Source: Paraglaciecola sp. L1A13 (GTDB taxonomy: Bacteria > Pseudomonadota > Gammaproteobacteria > Enterobacterales > Alteromonadaceae). Taken from it: 64,000 bases of DNA. A program made the translations under genes and the position numbers. The notes beneath the pieces are model-generated. The model saw only the letters and a program-made list of their open reading frames with translations. It was not told the DNA's origin and did not search any database. Below, one piece after another: positions 1 to 7,803 of the stretch; position 1 is the first letter of the stretch; each line of letters opens with the position of its first letter. The stretch spans positions 4,526,001-4,590,000 of the forward strand of contig NZ_CP047024.1 in assembly GCF_009796745.1 (NCBI RefSeq). Reading direction: 5' to 3'.

Positions 1-668
1 TGGCCGTAGTAGGCACTAAAGAGCAGCGCGCCGTAGCAGCAACATGGAATCGTTGGGGTGCTTTACTTAGTCAATTATGCTCTGAGAAAGAGTTAGAGGT
101 AGCCTGCGCAGTCGCCGTGTTGTGCGTCGAGAGTCGAGGTAAGGGTTTTGAGCAAAATAATGCCGACCGACTTATTATCCGTTTCGAGAATCACAAATTT
201 TGGAAATTTTGGGGAAAACACCACGCTCAGCAATATCGACAGCATTTCACTTACAATTCGAAAAAGGTATGGACTAAGCATCAATGGCGAGCCAATCCTG
301 CTGATCCCTGGCAAGGGTTTCACGGCGAGCAATCTAGAGAGTGGCAGGTATTTGAATTTGCCCGCAGTCTGGATGAAGACGCCGCAATGCAGTCAATAAG
401 CATGGGTGCACCGCAAATCATGGGATTTCATTTTGAACGCATAGGTTATCAGTCCGTTGTAGAAATGTTTGATGCTTTCTCTTTAGGTATTCCTGCGCAT
501 ATTGACGGGTTATTTGAATTTTTCAATCACACCATGCGCCAACATTTACGAGACCAAGCTTTTGAAAACTTCGCCGCACTATATAACGGCAGCGGACAAA
601 AAGAGCTGTACGGGCGACTAATCGCCAATCATTACCACGCGTTCAATAAGTTACTCCCGAACGCTTAA
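1..668 (+). CDS. N-acetylmuramidase family protein (DUF3380-type endolysin), 5' end outside window
   Basis: The frame is open from the left edge (first complete codon at position 3) to a TAA at 666-668, giving about 222 visible residues. The start lies outside the window. The segment with an internal catalytic-type Glu (C-V-E-S-R-G-K-G-F), followed by R-F-E-N-H-K-F-W and later S-M-G-A-P-Q-I-M-G-F-H, is what I know from the N-acetylmuramidase (DUF3380) domain of phage-type peptidoglycan hydrolases, which cleave the glycan backbone. Upstream sequence may carry a peptidoglycan-binding domain, but this cannot be seen. A holin-like gene follows after 38 bp, which suggests a lysis cassette. Family call fairly sure; biological role (prophage, tailocin, domesticated) is unknown. 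Confidence 0.75.
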   Translation, partial: AVVGTKEQRAVAATWNRWGALLSQLCSEKELEVACAVAVLCVESRGKGFEQNNADRLIIRFENHKFWKFWGKHHAQQYRQHFTYNSKKVWTKHQWRANPADPWQGFHGEQSREWQVFEFARSLDEDAAMQSISMGAPQIMGFHFERIGYQSVVEMFDAFSLGIPAHIDGLFEFFNHTMRQHLRDQAFENFAALYNGSGQKELYGRLIANHYHAFNKLLPNA

Positions 669-706
669 CCCCTTTATGCCCATCAAGTTATGCTAGGAGC
701 AAGATC

Positions 707-1138
707 ATGAACGTATTTTCTTTTATCAGTAATTTATTTGAACCCGCTGTGAAGTTGGTTGACGAACTTCACACCAGCGACGAAGAACGCTTACAACTGC
801 AAAGTCAGATCAAAGCGGTGGAAAACGAATTGCTTGCCAAGGTAATTGACTACGAAAGTCAATTATTGCAGAGCAAAACTGCCATTATCACCGCGGAAGC
901 CACTGGACAATCTTGGATACAGCGTAATTGGCGCCCTATTACTATGTTGACCTTTTTGGCGCTAGTTGTAATGGACAGCTTTGGCTGGTTACCTAATCCA
1001 TTGGCTAAAGAAGCTTGGATTTTACTTCAGATTGGCTTGGGGGGATATGTAGCAGGACGTTCAGCCGAGAAGATCACTCAGCAGTATTTACAGGCCAGAC
1101 CGGCTGACAGTAAAACAGCACCAACGGCTAAAGGATAG
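707..1138 (+). CDS. 3TM-type holin-like membrane protein
   Basis: 143 residues, ATG preceded by GCTAGGAGCAAGATC, a good ribosome binding site. The N-terminal part (about residues 15-65) is charged and helical, probably coiled coil. A W-I-Q-R-N-W-R-P motif near residue 72 is followed by two hydrophobic segments (about 78-95 and 103-117), then a G-R-S-A-E-K-I tail. This layout matches what I know of the 'holin of 3TMs, for gene-transfer release' family first described around gene transfer agents. With the muramidase just upstream it would provide the membrane lesion that releases a cytoplasmic endolysin. No other phage genes are visible to the right. Confidence 0.7.
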   Translation: MNVFSFISNLFEPAVKLVDELHTSDEERLQLQSQIKAVENELLAKVIDYESQLLQSKTAIITAEATGQSWIQRNWRPITMLTFLALVVMDSFGWLPNPLAKEAWILLQIGLGGYVAGRSAEKITQQYLQARPADSKTAPTAKG

Positions 1139-1576
1139 TCTTTTTAACTCGCTAGGCCTACCTTTATGGTCTATACATCCACAGGTCAAAAAATGATGCC
1201 GGACCTACTCGTTAGGCGAGCATCCCGAACGCATAGTTGATTGTCGATAGGCGTCGCACCAAAAATAAGCAAAAATACCAACAAGATCAAAATTCGCACC
1301 AAAATAGAACGCTTAGTTCCAATATTCTCGATCTGATTGCTGTTTGAGGGTAGTTGAAAATGTCATAGAATCTTGCCCACAAGGGTCATTTTCATTGGTT
1401 TTAGTCAGTAAATGAGAGCGTTAACAAGACATTTTAAGCTATTCTCAATATTGGTGATAAAAACAGCATTTTTTGGCGCGCTTATTGAATAGTTAAGAAT
1501 CTATTCTGAGGATGCACTTCAACGCTATGAAAGCGACTCAGCTTACAAACACCTATTTTACGCCTAAGGAAACTCT
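1139..1576. other. 438-bp intergenic region upstream of the glutamine synthetase gene
   Basis: No convincing gene was found. An 11-bp direct repeat TCGCACCAAAA occurs at 1254-1264 and 1294-1304, exactly 40 bp apart. Its GCACC core is the left half of the NtrC consensus as I know it, but neither copy has the GGTGC right half. A sequence TGGCGC-N5-TTGAA at 1474-1489 resembles a sigma-54 promoter in its -24 half but lacks the GC of the -12 half. A short inverted repeat CTCG/CGAG lies near 1208-1220. Regulation by nitrogen status is therefore only a guess. Confidence 0.4.
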
Positions 1577-3751
1577 ATGTCCGGTCACGCTTCACGCTTA
1601 AACGCTATTACGCAAATCACCAACAGAGCACCAATACAGTGCGAAGTTCCACCACCTTTGACTGACATTTGGGCAACGGACGTTTTCGGCTTAGCAAAAA
1701 TGGAAGAAGACTTGTCCAAGAATGCGTTTAAAGCCATTAAAAACACCGTTATTACTGGTGCTCCTCTTGATCCGGCTACTGCAGACGTTGTGGCGTCAGC
1801 AATGAAAACGTGGGCAATCAGTAAAGGTGCAAAGTTCTTCTCGCATGTTTTTTACCCTATGACCAATATCACCGCTGAGAAGCATGATGGCTTTATTATT
1901 ACTAACCCTGAAGGTGCGGCAATCACAGAATTTACCGGTAGCCTACTTATTAAGGGCGAACCCGACGGGTCATCTTTTCCTAACGGCAGTTTACGTATGA
2001 CCAATGCAGCTCGAGGTTATACCGCTTGGGATCCTACGAGCCCTGCATACATCATGCATACTGCCAATGGTGCAACCTTGATGATACCAAGTGTCTTTCT
2101 CTCTTGGACCGGTGAAGCCCTAGATAAAAAAATCCCACTTTTGCGTTCAAATGCGGCAATGGACAAAGCCGCACGTAAAGTACTCACCCTCATGGGCGAA
2201 GATAAAATCGCCACGCTTAATGCCAGTTGTGGCGCCGAGCAAGAGTATTTCTTGATTGATGAACATTTTGCCAACCTACGCCCTGACTTATTACTTGCTG
2301 GACGTAGTTTATTCGGTGCTCCTCCGGCGAAAGGTCAACAATTCGATGATCATTACTTCGGTGCAATTCCAGCCCGTGTACAGGTTTTCATGCAAGCTTA
2401 TGAAGACAAACTATATCGCTTAGGCATTCCAGCGAAAACGCATCATAACGAAGTCGCCCCTGGACAGTTTGAAATAGCACCTTATTTCGAATCATCTAAC
2501 GTTGCAGCTGATCATCAACAATTAATGATGACTCTGATGAAAAGCACTGCCAAGGAACACGGATTTTTATGTTTATTACATGAAAAACCATTTGCAGGCG
2601 TAAATGGCTCAGGTAAACACGTTAACTGGTCAGTAGGAAATGCCACTCAAGGTAACTTGCTTGATCCAGGTAGTACCCCCCATGATAACCTTAACTTCTT
2701 GTTATTTTGTGGTGCTGTTATCCGCGGCGTACATAAACATGGTGGTTTGCTGCGCGCGGTTATTGCCTCTGCATCAAACGATCACCGTTTGGGTGCCAAT
2801 GAAGCCCCACCCGCAATTTTGTCTGTCTATTTAGGCGACCAATTAGAAAGCGTATTTAATGATATCAAAGCTGGCAAATTGCTTGAGAAAGCCAAAGGCG
2901 GCTTAATGGACTTAGGCTTGTCGCAAATTTTAAAATTTGAAAGAGATCCGGGTGACCGTAACCGTACTTCACCGTTCGCTTTCACCGGCAACCGGTTCGA
3001 GTTCCGTGCAGTAGGCTCATCTCAATCTGTGTCAGGTCCTTTGGTTGCAATGAACACTATGCTAGCCGATTCACTCGACTGGATAGCTGAAAAACTTGAA
3101 GCAGCTCTAGCTAACGGCACCGATAAAACGGCAGCTGTTATCATAGTGCTTAAAGAGCTAATGGAATTACACGGTAACGTAATTTTCGGCGGTGACGGTT
3201 ACAGCGAAGCGTGGCACAAAGAAGCTGTTGAAGTGCGCGGACTTAAAAACTTACCTACCAGCGCTGATGCATTGCCTGAGTTTAAAGACCCAGCGGTAGT
3301 CGATTTATTTATCAAAACAGGTGTATTGTCAAAAGATGAGCTGTTAAGTCGTTTCGAGGTCTACGCAGAGCAGTATATCTTATCCCTTGAAGTGGAATCC
3401 AAGCTAGTCATCGATATGGCAACCACACAAATATATCCTGCGGTAACCCAACACCTAACGCATTTAGCCGATGTTAGCCAAACACTTTCAGGTCTGAGCT
3501 TAACACTGGAAAATACAGATTTAGCTGAAGCGGTTACCCAAGCTAACGCAATGATGAGCGCGGTTAACGAACTTAAAGCCGCATTGGAGGAACACGATTT
3601 TGACAGCACTGAAGCCCATATGAGCTTCAGTGCAAAAACGCTGTGCCCTCTATTAGTTAAAGTACGTGAGCACGCAGATAAATTAGAAACAATGGTCGCT
3701 GACGACTTATGGCCATTACCTAAGTATCAAGAAATGCTATTTATCAAATAA
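1577..3751 (+). CDS. glnN: Glutamine synthetase type III (GSIII)
   Basis: 724 residues, far longer than GSI (about 470) and typical for GSIII, which makes glutamine from glutamate, ammonia and ATP as a cytoplasmic oligomer. Recognisable blocks in order: A-E-Q-E-Y-F-L-I-D near 220 (metal-binding Glu), N-E-V-A-P-G-Q-F-E near 291, N-G-S-G-K-H-V-N-W near 342 (nucleotide/glutamate site), N-D-H-R-L-G-A-N-E-A-P-P near 400, and N-R-T-S-P-F-A-F-T-G-N-R-F-E near 462. The C-terminal 150 residues are helical and lack the adenylylation loop of GSI. The gene stands alone between a 438-bp leader region and a strong terminator. Start ATG is preceded by AAGGAAACTCT. The symbol glnN is the one used for GSIII elsewhere. 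Confidence 0.92.
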   Translation: MSGHASRLNAITQITNRAPIQCEVPPPLTDIWATDVFGLAKMEEDLSKNAFKAIKNTVITGAPLDPATADVVASAMKTWAISKGAKFFSHVFYPMTNITAEKHDGFIITNPEGAAITEFTGSLLIKGEPDGSSFPNGSLRMTNAARGYTAWDPTSPAYIMHTANGATLMIPSVFLSWTGEALDKKIPLLRSNAAMDKAARKVLTLMGEDKIATLNASCGAEQEYFLIDEHFANLRPDLLLAGRSLFGAPPAKGQQFDDHYFGAIPARVQVFMQAYEDKLYRLGIPAKTHHNEVAPGQFEIAPYFESSNVAADHQQLMMTLMKSTAKEHGFLCLLHEKPFAGVNGSGKHVNWSVGNATQGNLLDPGSTPHDNLNFLLFCGAVIRGVHKHGGLLRAVIASASNDHRLGANEAPPAILSVYLGDQLESVFNDIKAGKLLEKAKGGLMDLGLSQILKFERDPGDRNRTSPFAFTGNRFEFRAVGSSQSVSGPLVAMNTMLADSLDWIAEKLEAALANGTDKTAAVIIVLKELMELHGNVIFGGDGYSEAWHKEAVEVRGLKNLPTSADALPEFKDPAVVDLFIKTGVLSKDELLSRFEVYAEQYILSLEVESKLVIDMATTQIYPAVTQHLTHLADVSQTLSGLSLTLENTDLAEAVTQANAMMSAVNELKAALEEHDFDSTEAHMSFSAKTLCPLLVKVREHADKLETMVADDLWPLPKYQEMLFIK

Positions 3752-3830
3752 GCTTACTTTGTATCGCTAAAAACATTGTGTCTTTAGCAAGAAAGGCGAC
3801 TATAAATAGCAAAATGATAAAAAAATAACA

Positions 3831-3853
3831 AAAGGAGCTTCGGCTCCTTTTTT
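3831..3853 (+). terminator. Rho-independent terminator after GSIII gene
   Basis: Stem AAAGGAGC (3831-3838) with UUCG tetraloop (3839-3842) and GCTCCTTT (3843-3850), running into six T residues. A textbook terminator about 80 bp after the stop codon. Confidence 0.93.
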
Positions 3854-3971
3854 AATATCAGTTCTGATAATGCGTTCGATCTTTTCTTATTTTGTCACAC
3901 TCTTTATCTTGTATTTACGTCATTCGTCACTATCATAGCGTCACTTTTATTGATGGATTGAATTGATTTCC

Positions 3972-4541
3972 ATGTGGGTTTGGCGCGCGTTTATTTTCAG
4001 CTTAAGTATTGCTCTTTTTGCAGCGATAATTAGTCCTGCCCGCGCAACAGAAAATCTAGGTCAGTTCACAGATTATACCGTTTTCGTGAAAACTACTGTG
4101 CATAGGGATGGGAGCGATTACGAAAGTGTAAACGCGCATATATCTCCCGATCAGATGTTTCATGCATTGCTGTCAGAATTTAGCTTATCTGAATGCACGA
4201 AGACGCCAGTCAAGCGCGCTAACGATCGAAATGATAGTGACCAAAACGACCATAAAACTCCCGTCTATGAAGTCAGGTTTAACCACAATGTCAGCTTACC
4301 GCCTTTCGAGCGTCAAGCTGCCAGTGCCTTTGGATCTACATTTCAAAGTGAGCCTATATTTGTCTTAGTGCATGAATTTTTGCCTGAATTTTTAGACCTA
4401 AAATATTTCTTAGCGCCATTAACAGCAAATAATGCAGTGCCATGGTATCTACGACCAGACGCACCGAATACTCACAGCCGCCTAGCTGGCTGGAAAGACG
4501 GAAATACTCAGTATACCGGCACCCTCACCTACTCAAGTTAG
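3972..4541 (+). CDS. Exported protein upstream of secDF; candidate VemP-like translation-arrest (Sec-monitoring) peptide
   Basis: 189 residues from ATG 3972; an in-frame TTG at 3963 would add three. Residues 1-26 form a clear Sec signal peptide (W-R near the start, a hydrophobic core I-F-S-L-S-I-A-L-F-A-A-I-I, S-P-A-R-A before the cleavage point). The mature part matches no enzyme family I recognise. The C-terminus reads H168-S-R-L-A-G-W-K-D-G-N-T-Q-Y-T-G-T-L-T and ends at S189. As I recall it, the arrest segment of Vibrio VemP runs roughly H-R-I-S-G-W-K-E-T-N-A-M-Y-V-A-L-N-T and also lies at the extreme C-terminus of an exported protein encoded directly upstream of secD2-secF2. Here the next genes are secD and secF, 142 bp on. 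Signal peptide and gene order are seen; arrest function is inference. Confidence 0.62.
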   Translation: MWVWRAFIFSLSIALFAAIISPARATENLGQFTDYTVFVKTTVHRDGSDYESVNAHISPDQMFHALLSEFSLSECTKTPVKRANDRNDSDQNDHKTPVYEVRFNHNVSLPPFERQAASAFGSTFQSEPIFVLVHEFLPEFLDLKYFLAPLTANNAVPWYLRPDAPNTHSRLAGWKDGNTQYTGTLTYSS

Positions 4542-4603
4542 TACGTTCTCGCGCTTATAAAGTGCACATTTCTTGTTAGTACACCTATATAGAATTTAAT
4601 TTT

Positions 4604-4629
4604 GCGCGTGCGTATTACTGCACCAGCGC
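4604..4629 (+). promoter_or_regulatory. Possible mRNA hairpin between the VemP-like gene and secD
   Basis: GCGC (4604-4607) can pair with GCGC (4626-4629), and TGC (4609-4611) with GCA (4620-4622), leaving an 8-nt loop. It lies in the 142-bp leader between the exported protein and secD. It has no T tract, so it is not a good terminator. A role in controlling secD translation is possible but unproven. Confidence 0.35.
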
Positions 4630-4631
4630 TC

Positions 4632-4678
4632 CCCATTTGACCGAGACGCTTTTCAGCTAATCATTTACGTCATATGGG
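4632..4678 (+). promoter_or_regulatory. Possible stem-loop masking the secD ribosome binding site
   Basis: CCCAT (4632-4636) can pair with ATGGG (4674-4678), and GACG (4645-4648) with CGTC (4668-4671), inside the same loop. The GGGT at 4676-4679 is the only Shine-Dalgarno-like sequence in front of the secD ATG at 4684, so this fold would hide it. In Vibrio, VemP stalling opens an mRNA structure that hides the secD2 ribosome binding site. The pairing here is short and needs energy calculation. Confidence 0.35.
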
Positions 4679-4683
4679 TAAAT

Positions 4684-6585
4684 ATGAGAACGAAAATGCG
4701 TAAAACTAATACAAAGCCCAAACATACTTGGCAAATACTGGTGATCATTATCACTGTGGTCATTCTGGGATTAAATGCCATTCCCACGTTATACGGCAAT
4801 AATAATGCCTTGCTAATCAGTGGCATTAACCCAACTCAATCGCTGCCTAACACGCAACAACTGCGCAATTTAATGCAGCAAGAAAATATTCAAGTCGAGC
4901 AAATCATAAATGGCGATGCTGATAGTAAGATTGTTATCGGTGGTGATGATGAAGCACTTTTGCGCGCCCAACAGCAGCTTAAAAATAGCTTAGGTGATGG
5001 CTATCAAGTACGCTTAGGCAACCAATCGGCCGCACCTAAATGGCTTCAAGGACTAGGCATGTCACCTATTAAGTTAGGCTTAGACTTAAGCGGTGGCGTG
5101 CTGTTTGTGTTAGAAGTTGATACCAACAAAGCCGATCAAGAACGCCTTAGTAATGCTAAAGATGAAGCGTTACAGATCATCCATGACCAAGGTCTACGCG
5201 GTATGAGTGTTAAAGTCACCGCCTTCGATAACAAAGTTGTTGACGGTTCGCTCAAAGCAAGCCTGCCACCAGCAAGTCAAGCCAATACTGACGGCAAAAT
5301 TGAACTGAGTTTTCTCAGCCATCAAGCCTCCCAAACAAAAGCGATGGTCAGTGAATTACAACAACGTTTGCCGGGCATTACATACGCGCAAACAGGTGAT
5401 CGCAGCGCTACTTTAGCTTTTTCAGAACAGAGTATTAGTACCTTTCATCATGAAATTATGGCACAGGCGCTGACTACTTTGCGTGGCCGTATCGAAGAGT
5501 TAGGTATTACAGAAGCGGTTACTCAGCGTCAAGGGCAAAGCCGAATTCGTATCGAATTACCTGGTGTAAAAGACCCTGAACAGGCCAAACGTATTATTGG
5601 TGCCACCGCCTCATTGGATTTTTACGAAATGGCGAGTAGCGGCACTGTAGGTGCGAAAAGTTTTACTGATGAAAACGGTCGCCGTTTGCGCGTCGCTCCA
5701 AAACCTATTTTTACTGGTTCTAACATTGAAAACGCTAACTCAGGGCGGGATGAAATGGGTATTGCACTGGTAAATCTGTCACTAGATGGTATCGGTGGTA
5801 AAAAGATGTCTGAGTTTTCCAGAGATAATATTGGTAACCCCATGGTGACTATTTTTTCCGAGTACCACAAAAACAATGCTGATGAGATGATTAAAAATAG
5901 TCGAGTGATCAGTGTAGCGACGATTCAAAGTCAACTAGGAAATCGCTTTAGCATTACCGGCTTAGACAGCCCTCAAGCCGCTTCTGATCTTGCATTATTG
6001 TTACGTGCTGGCTCGTTAGATGCGCCGATTACCATTGTTCAGCAACGTACAATTCAAGCATCGCTTGGTAAAGAAAATGTCAGCAACGGCATCATGGCAT
6101 TAGCCATTGGCTTGGGTATCACCTTGGTTTTCATGGGCTTGTGGTACCGCAAACTTGGCCTTATCGCCAATGTCAGCTTGGTGCTTAACCTAGTGTGTTT
6201 GTTAGGCTTAATGGCCTTATTACCAAATGTTGTGCTGACGCTGCCTGGTATAGCCGGACTGGTATTAACCGTTGGCATGGCAGTCGATACCAACGTGTTG
6301 ATTTTTGAGCGAATAAAAGAAGAACGTTCACGAGGTCGGAGTAACTTTATGGCTATTGAGGCTGGCTACAAAGAAGCCTTCGCCACTATTTTGGATGCCA
6401 ACGTGACCACAATGATCACGGCGCTAATTTTACTTAGCATTGGTTACGGCCCAATCAAAGGGTTCGCCATGACCTTAAGTTTAGGCATTCTAACCAGTAT
6501 GTTTACTGGCGTATTTGTCGCCCACGTACTGACATATATCGTTAAACCGAAAATCACGGTTAAACATCAGGAGCTAACCTCATGA
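4684..6585 (+). CDS. secD: Protein translocase subunit SecD (orphan paralogue)
   Basis: 633 residues. SecD works with SecF at the SecYEG channel and uses the proton or sodium gradient to pull exported proteins across the inner membrane. One N-terminal membrane segment (about 15-37) is followed by the periplasmic P1 domain starting after L-G-L-D-L-S-G-G (about 130), then five membrane helices. The ion-pathway helix reads G-M-A-V-D-T-N-V-L-I-F-E-R-I-K-E-E near 531, with the essential Asp at about 535. There is no yajC or tgt upstream, unlike the usual operon, so this is probably a second copy. ATG 4684 is assumed; ATG 4696 is an alternative. It overlaps secF by ATGA. Confidence 0.93.
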   Translation: MRTKMRKTNTKPKHTWQILVIIITVVILGLNAIPTLYGNNNALLISGINPTQSLPNTQQLRNLMQQENIQVEQIINGDADSKIVIGGDDEALLRAQQQLKNSLGDGYQVRLGNQSAAPKWLQGLGMSPIKLGLDLSGGVLFVLEVDTNKADQERLSNAKDEALQIIHDQGLRGMSVKVTAFDNKVVDGSLKASLPPASQANTDGKIELSFLSHQASQTKAMVSELQQRLPGITYAQTGDRSATLAFSEQSISTFHHEIMAQALTTLRGRIEELGITEAVTQRQGQSRIRIELPGVKDPEQAKRIIGATASLDFYEMASSGTVGAKSFTDENGRRLRVAPKPIFTGSNIENANSGRDEMGIALVNLSLDGIGGKKMSEFSRDNIGNPMVTIFSEYHKNNADEMIKNSRVISVATIQSQLGNRFSITGLDSPQAASDLALLLRAGSLDAPITIVQQRTIQASLGKENVSNGIMALAIGLGITLVFMGLWYRKLGLIANVSLVLNLVCLLGLMALLPNVVLTLPGIAGLVLTVGMAVDTNVLIFERIKEERSRGRSNFMAIEAGYKEAFATILDANVTTMITALILLSIGYGPIKGFAMTLSLGILTSMFTGVFVAHVLTYIVKPKITVKHQELTS

Positions 6586-7568
6586 ACGGAAGATCTATGA
6601 GCAGTAAATCAATTATACGCAACGACGCAAATGTTCTTAACAAAACCGAAGCGCTCGCTGCACCGTTAGCCACGTTCAGTAAATATCGTTTGGCAGGTTT
6701 TTATCTTGCCATTACCTTGATGGTACTCTCTGCATTAGGGCTTGGATTTAAAGGGTTAAATTTAGGTTTAGATTTTACCGGTGGCTATATGACCGAGTTC
6801 ACTACGTCACAAAGTATCGATAAAGGGCAAATGCAAAATCAATTAGCTACGTATTTAACCGGTGACTTTGAGCTAAATAGCCGCACTGCTGATACCCAAT
6901 GGACCATCCGTCAGGCAGATGACACTGCGCACGTAATAAACAAGGATTGGCTAAATAATTTCGCCACGCAAACTGGCTACGATATTACACCCCAAGACTC
7001 GGTGTTTATAGGCTCGCAAGTGGGTTCAGAGTTAGTCGACAATGGCGGTCTAGCGCTACTTGTAGCCGCAATAGCCATGATGCTGTATTTGACCTGGCGC
7101 TTCGAGTGGCGTTTGGCTTGTGGCTCATTAGTCGCATTAGTTCACGACGTATTGGTCGTACTAGGATTGTTCGCCTGGCTTGGCTTACCGTTCGATTTAA
7201 CCGTACTTGCCAGTGTGCTGGCGATCATCGGTTATTCATTAAACGATTCTATTGTCATCGGCGATAGATTACGCGAAGTTATGCGCGCTAAAACCAATAT
7301 GAACATGAGTGATATAGTCGATACTGCTGTTAAATCGACCCTGACTCGTTCGCTTATAACGTCAGGCACTACATTGGCGACCATAGGCGCAATCTGGATA
7401 TTCGGCGGTCAGCCTTTGCAAGGCTTTGCTATCGGTCTTTTTGCCGGCGTGGTGTTCGGTACGTTATCGTCAATCGCGGTATCGGCAACTATTCCGCAAC
7501 TGATTGGTTTAAAACCAGAATTCTATCAGCATCGCGCTCAAGAATTATTGGTTAACGACGAGCCATAA
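6582..7568 (+). CDS. secF: Protein translocase subunit SecF (orphan paralogue)
   Basis: 328 residues, six-helix partner of SecD. The start ATG overlaps the secD stop (ATGA at 6582-6585) and is preceded by CAGGAGCTAACCTC, so the two are translationally coupled. An alternative in-frame ATG lies at 6597. F-K-G-L-N-L-G-L-D-F-T-G-G-Y opens the periplasmic domain, and I-I-G-Y-S-L-N-D-S-I-V-I-G-D-R-L-R-E near 215-232 is the conserved SecF helix (E. coli has I-I-G-Y-S-L-N-D-T-I-V). The N-terminal extension before the first membrane helix (about 40 residues) is longer than in E. coli. Confidence 0.93.
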   Translation: MNGRSMSSKSIIRNDANVLNKTEALAAPLATFSKYRLAGFYLAITLMVLSALGLGFKGLNLGLDFTGGYMTEFTTSQSIDKGQMQNQLATYLTGDFELNSRTADTQWTIRQADDTAHVINKDWLNNFATQTGYDITPQDSVFIGSQVGSELVDNGGLALLVAAIAMMLYLTWRFEWRLACGSLVALVHDVLVVLGLFAWLGLPFDLTVLASVLAIIGYSLNDSIVIGDRLREVMRAKTNMNMSDIVDTAVKSTLTRSLITSGTTLATIGAIWIFGGQPLQGFAIGLFAGVVFGTLSSIAVSATIPQLIGLKPEFYQHRAQELLVNDEP

Positions 7569-7601
7569 GCACGACAATAATTAATTAACTTAAGATACAA
7601 C

Positions 7602-7625
7602 ACGCCCATATTAATGGGCGTTTTG
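7602..7625 (+). terminator. Terminator after secF
   Basis: ACGCCCAT (7602-7609), loop ATTA (7610-7613), ATGGGCGT (7614-7621), then T residues. Ends the secDF transcript about 35 bp after the secF stop. Confidence 0.88.
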
Positions 7626-7803
7626 TTGATATATATGACGCAACGGATCTTCGTCCATTTAGAACGGTAATAATCCATGTAGCGAGAGCTCTAAATTCCA
7701 TTTTTTAACCTCTCAGTCAAAGAAACCTGCCTCCATTATTTTAACCTGAGCCCAATAGTTTTTTGTTAATATGCCAGCCTGCCAACAAACAGGTAATATA
7801 TCG

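Noticed and set aside
1474..1489. A true sigma-54 promoter for the glutamine synthetase gene
   Set aside because: The invariant GC of the -12 element is GA here, so it is kept only as a weak suggestion.
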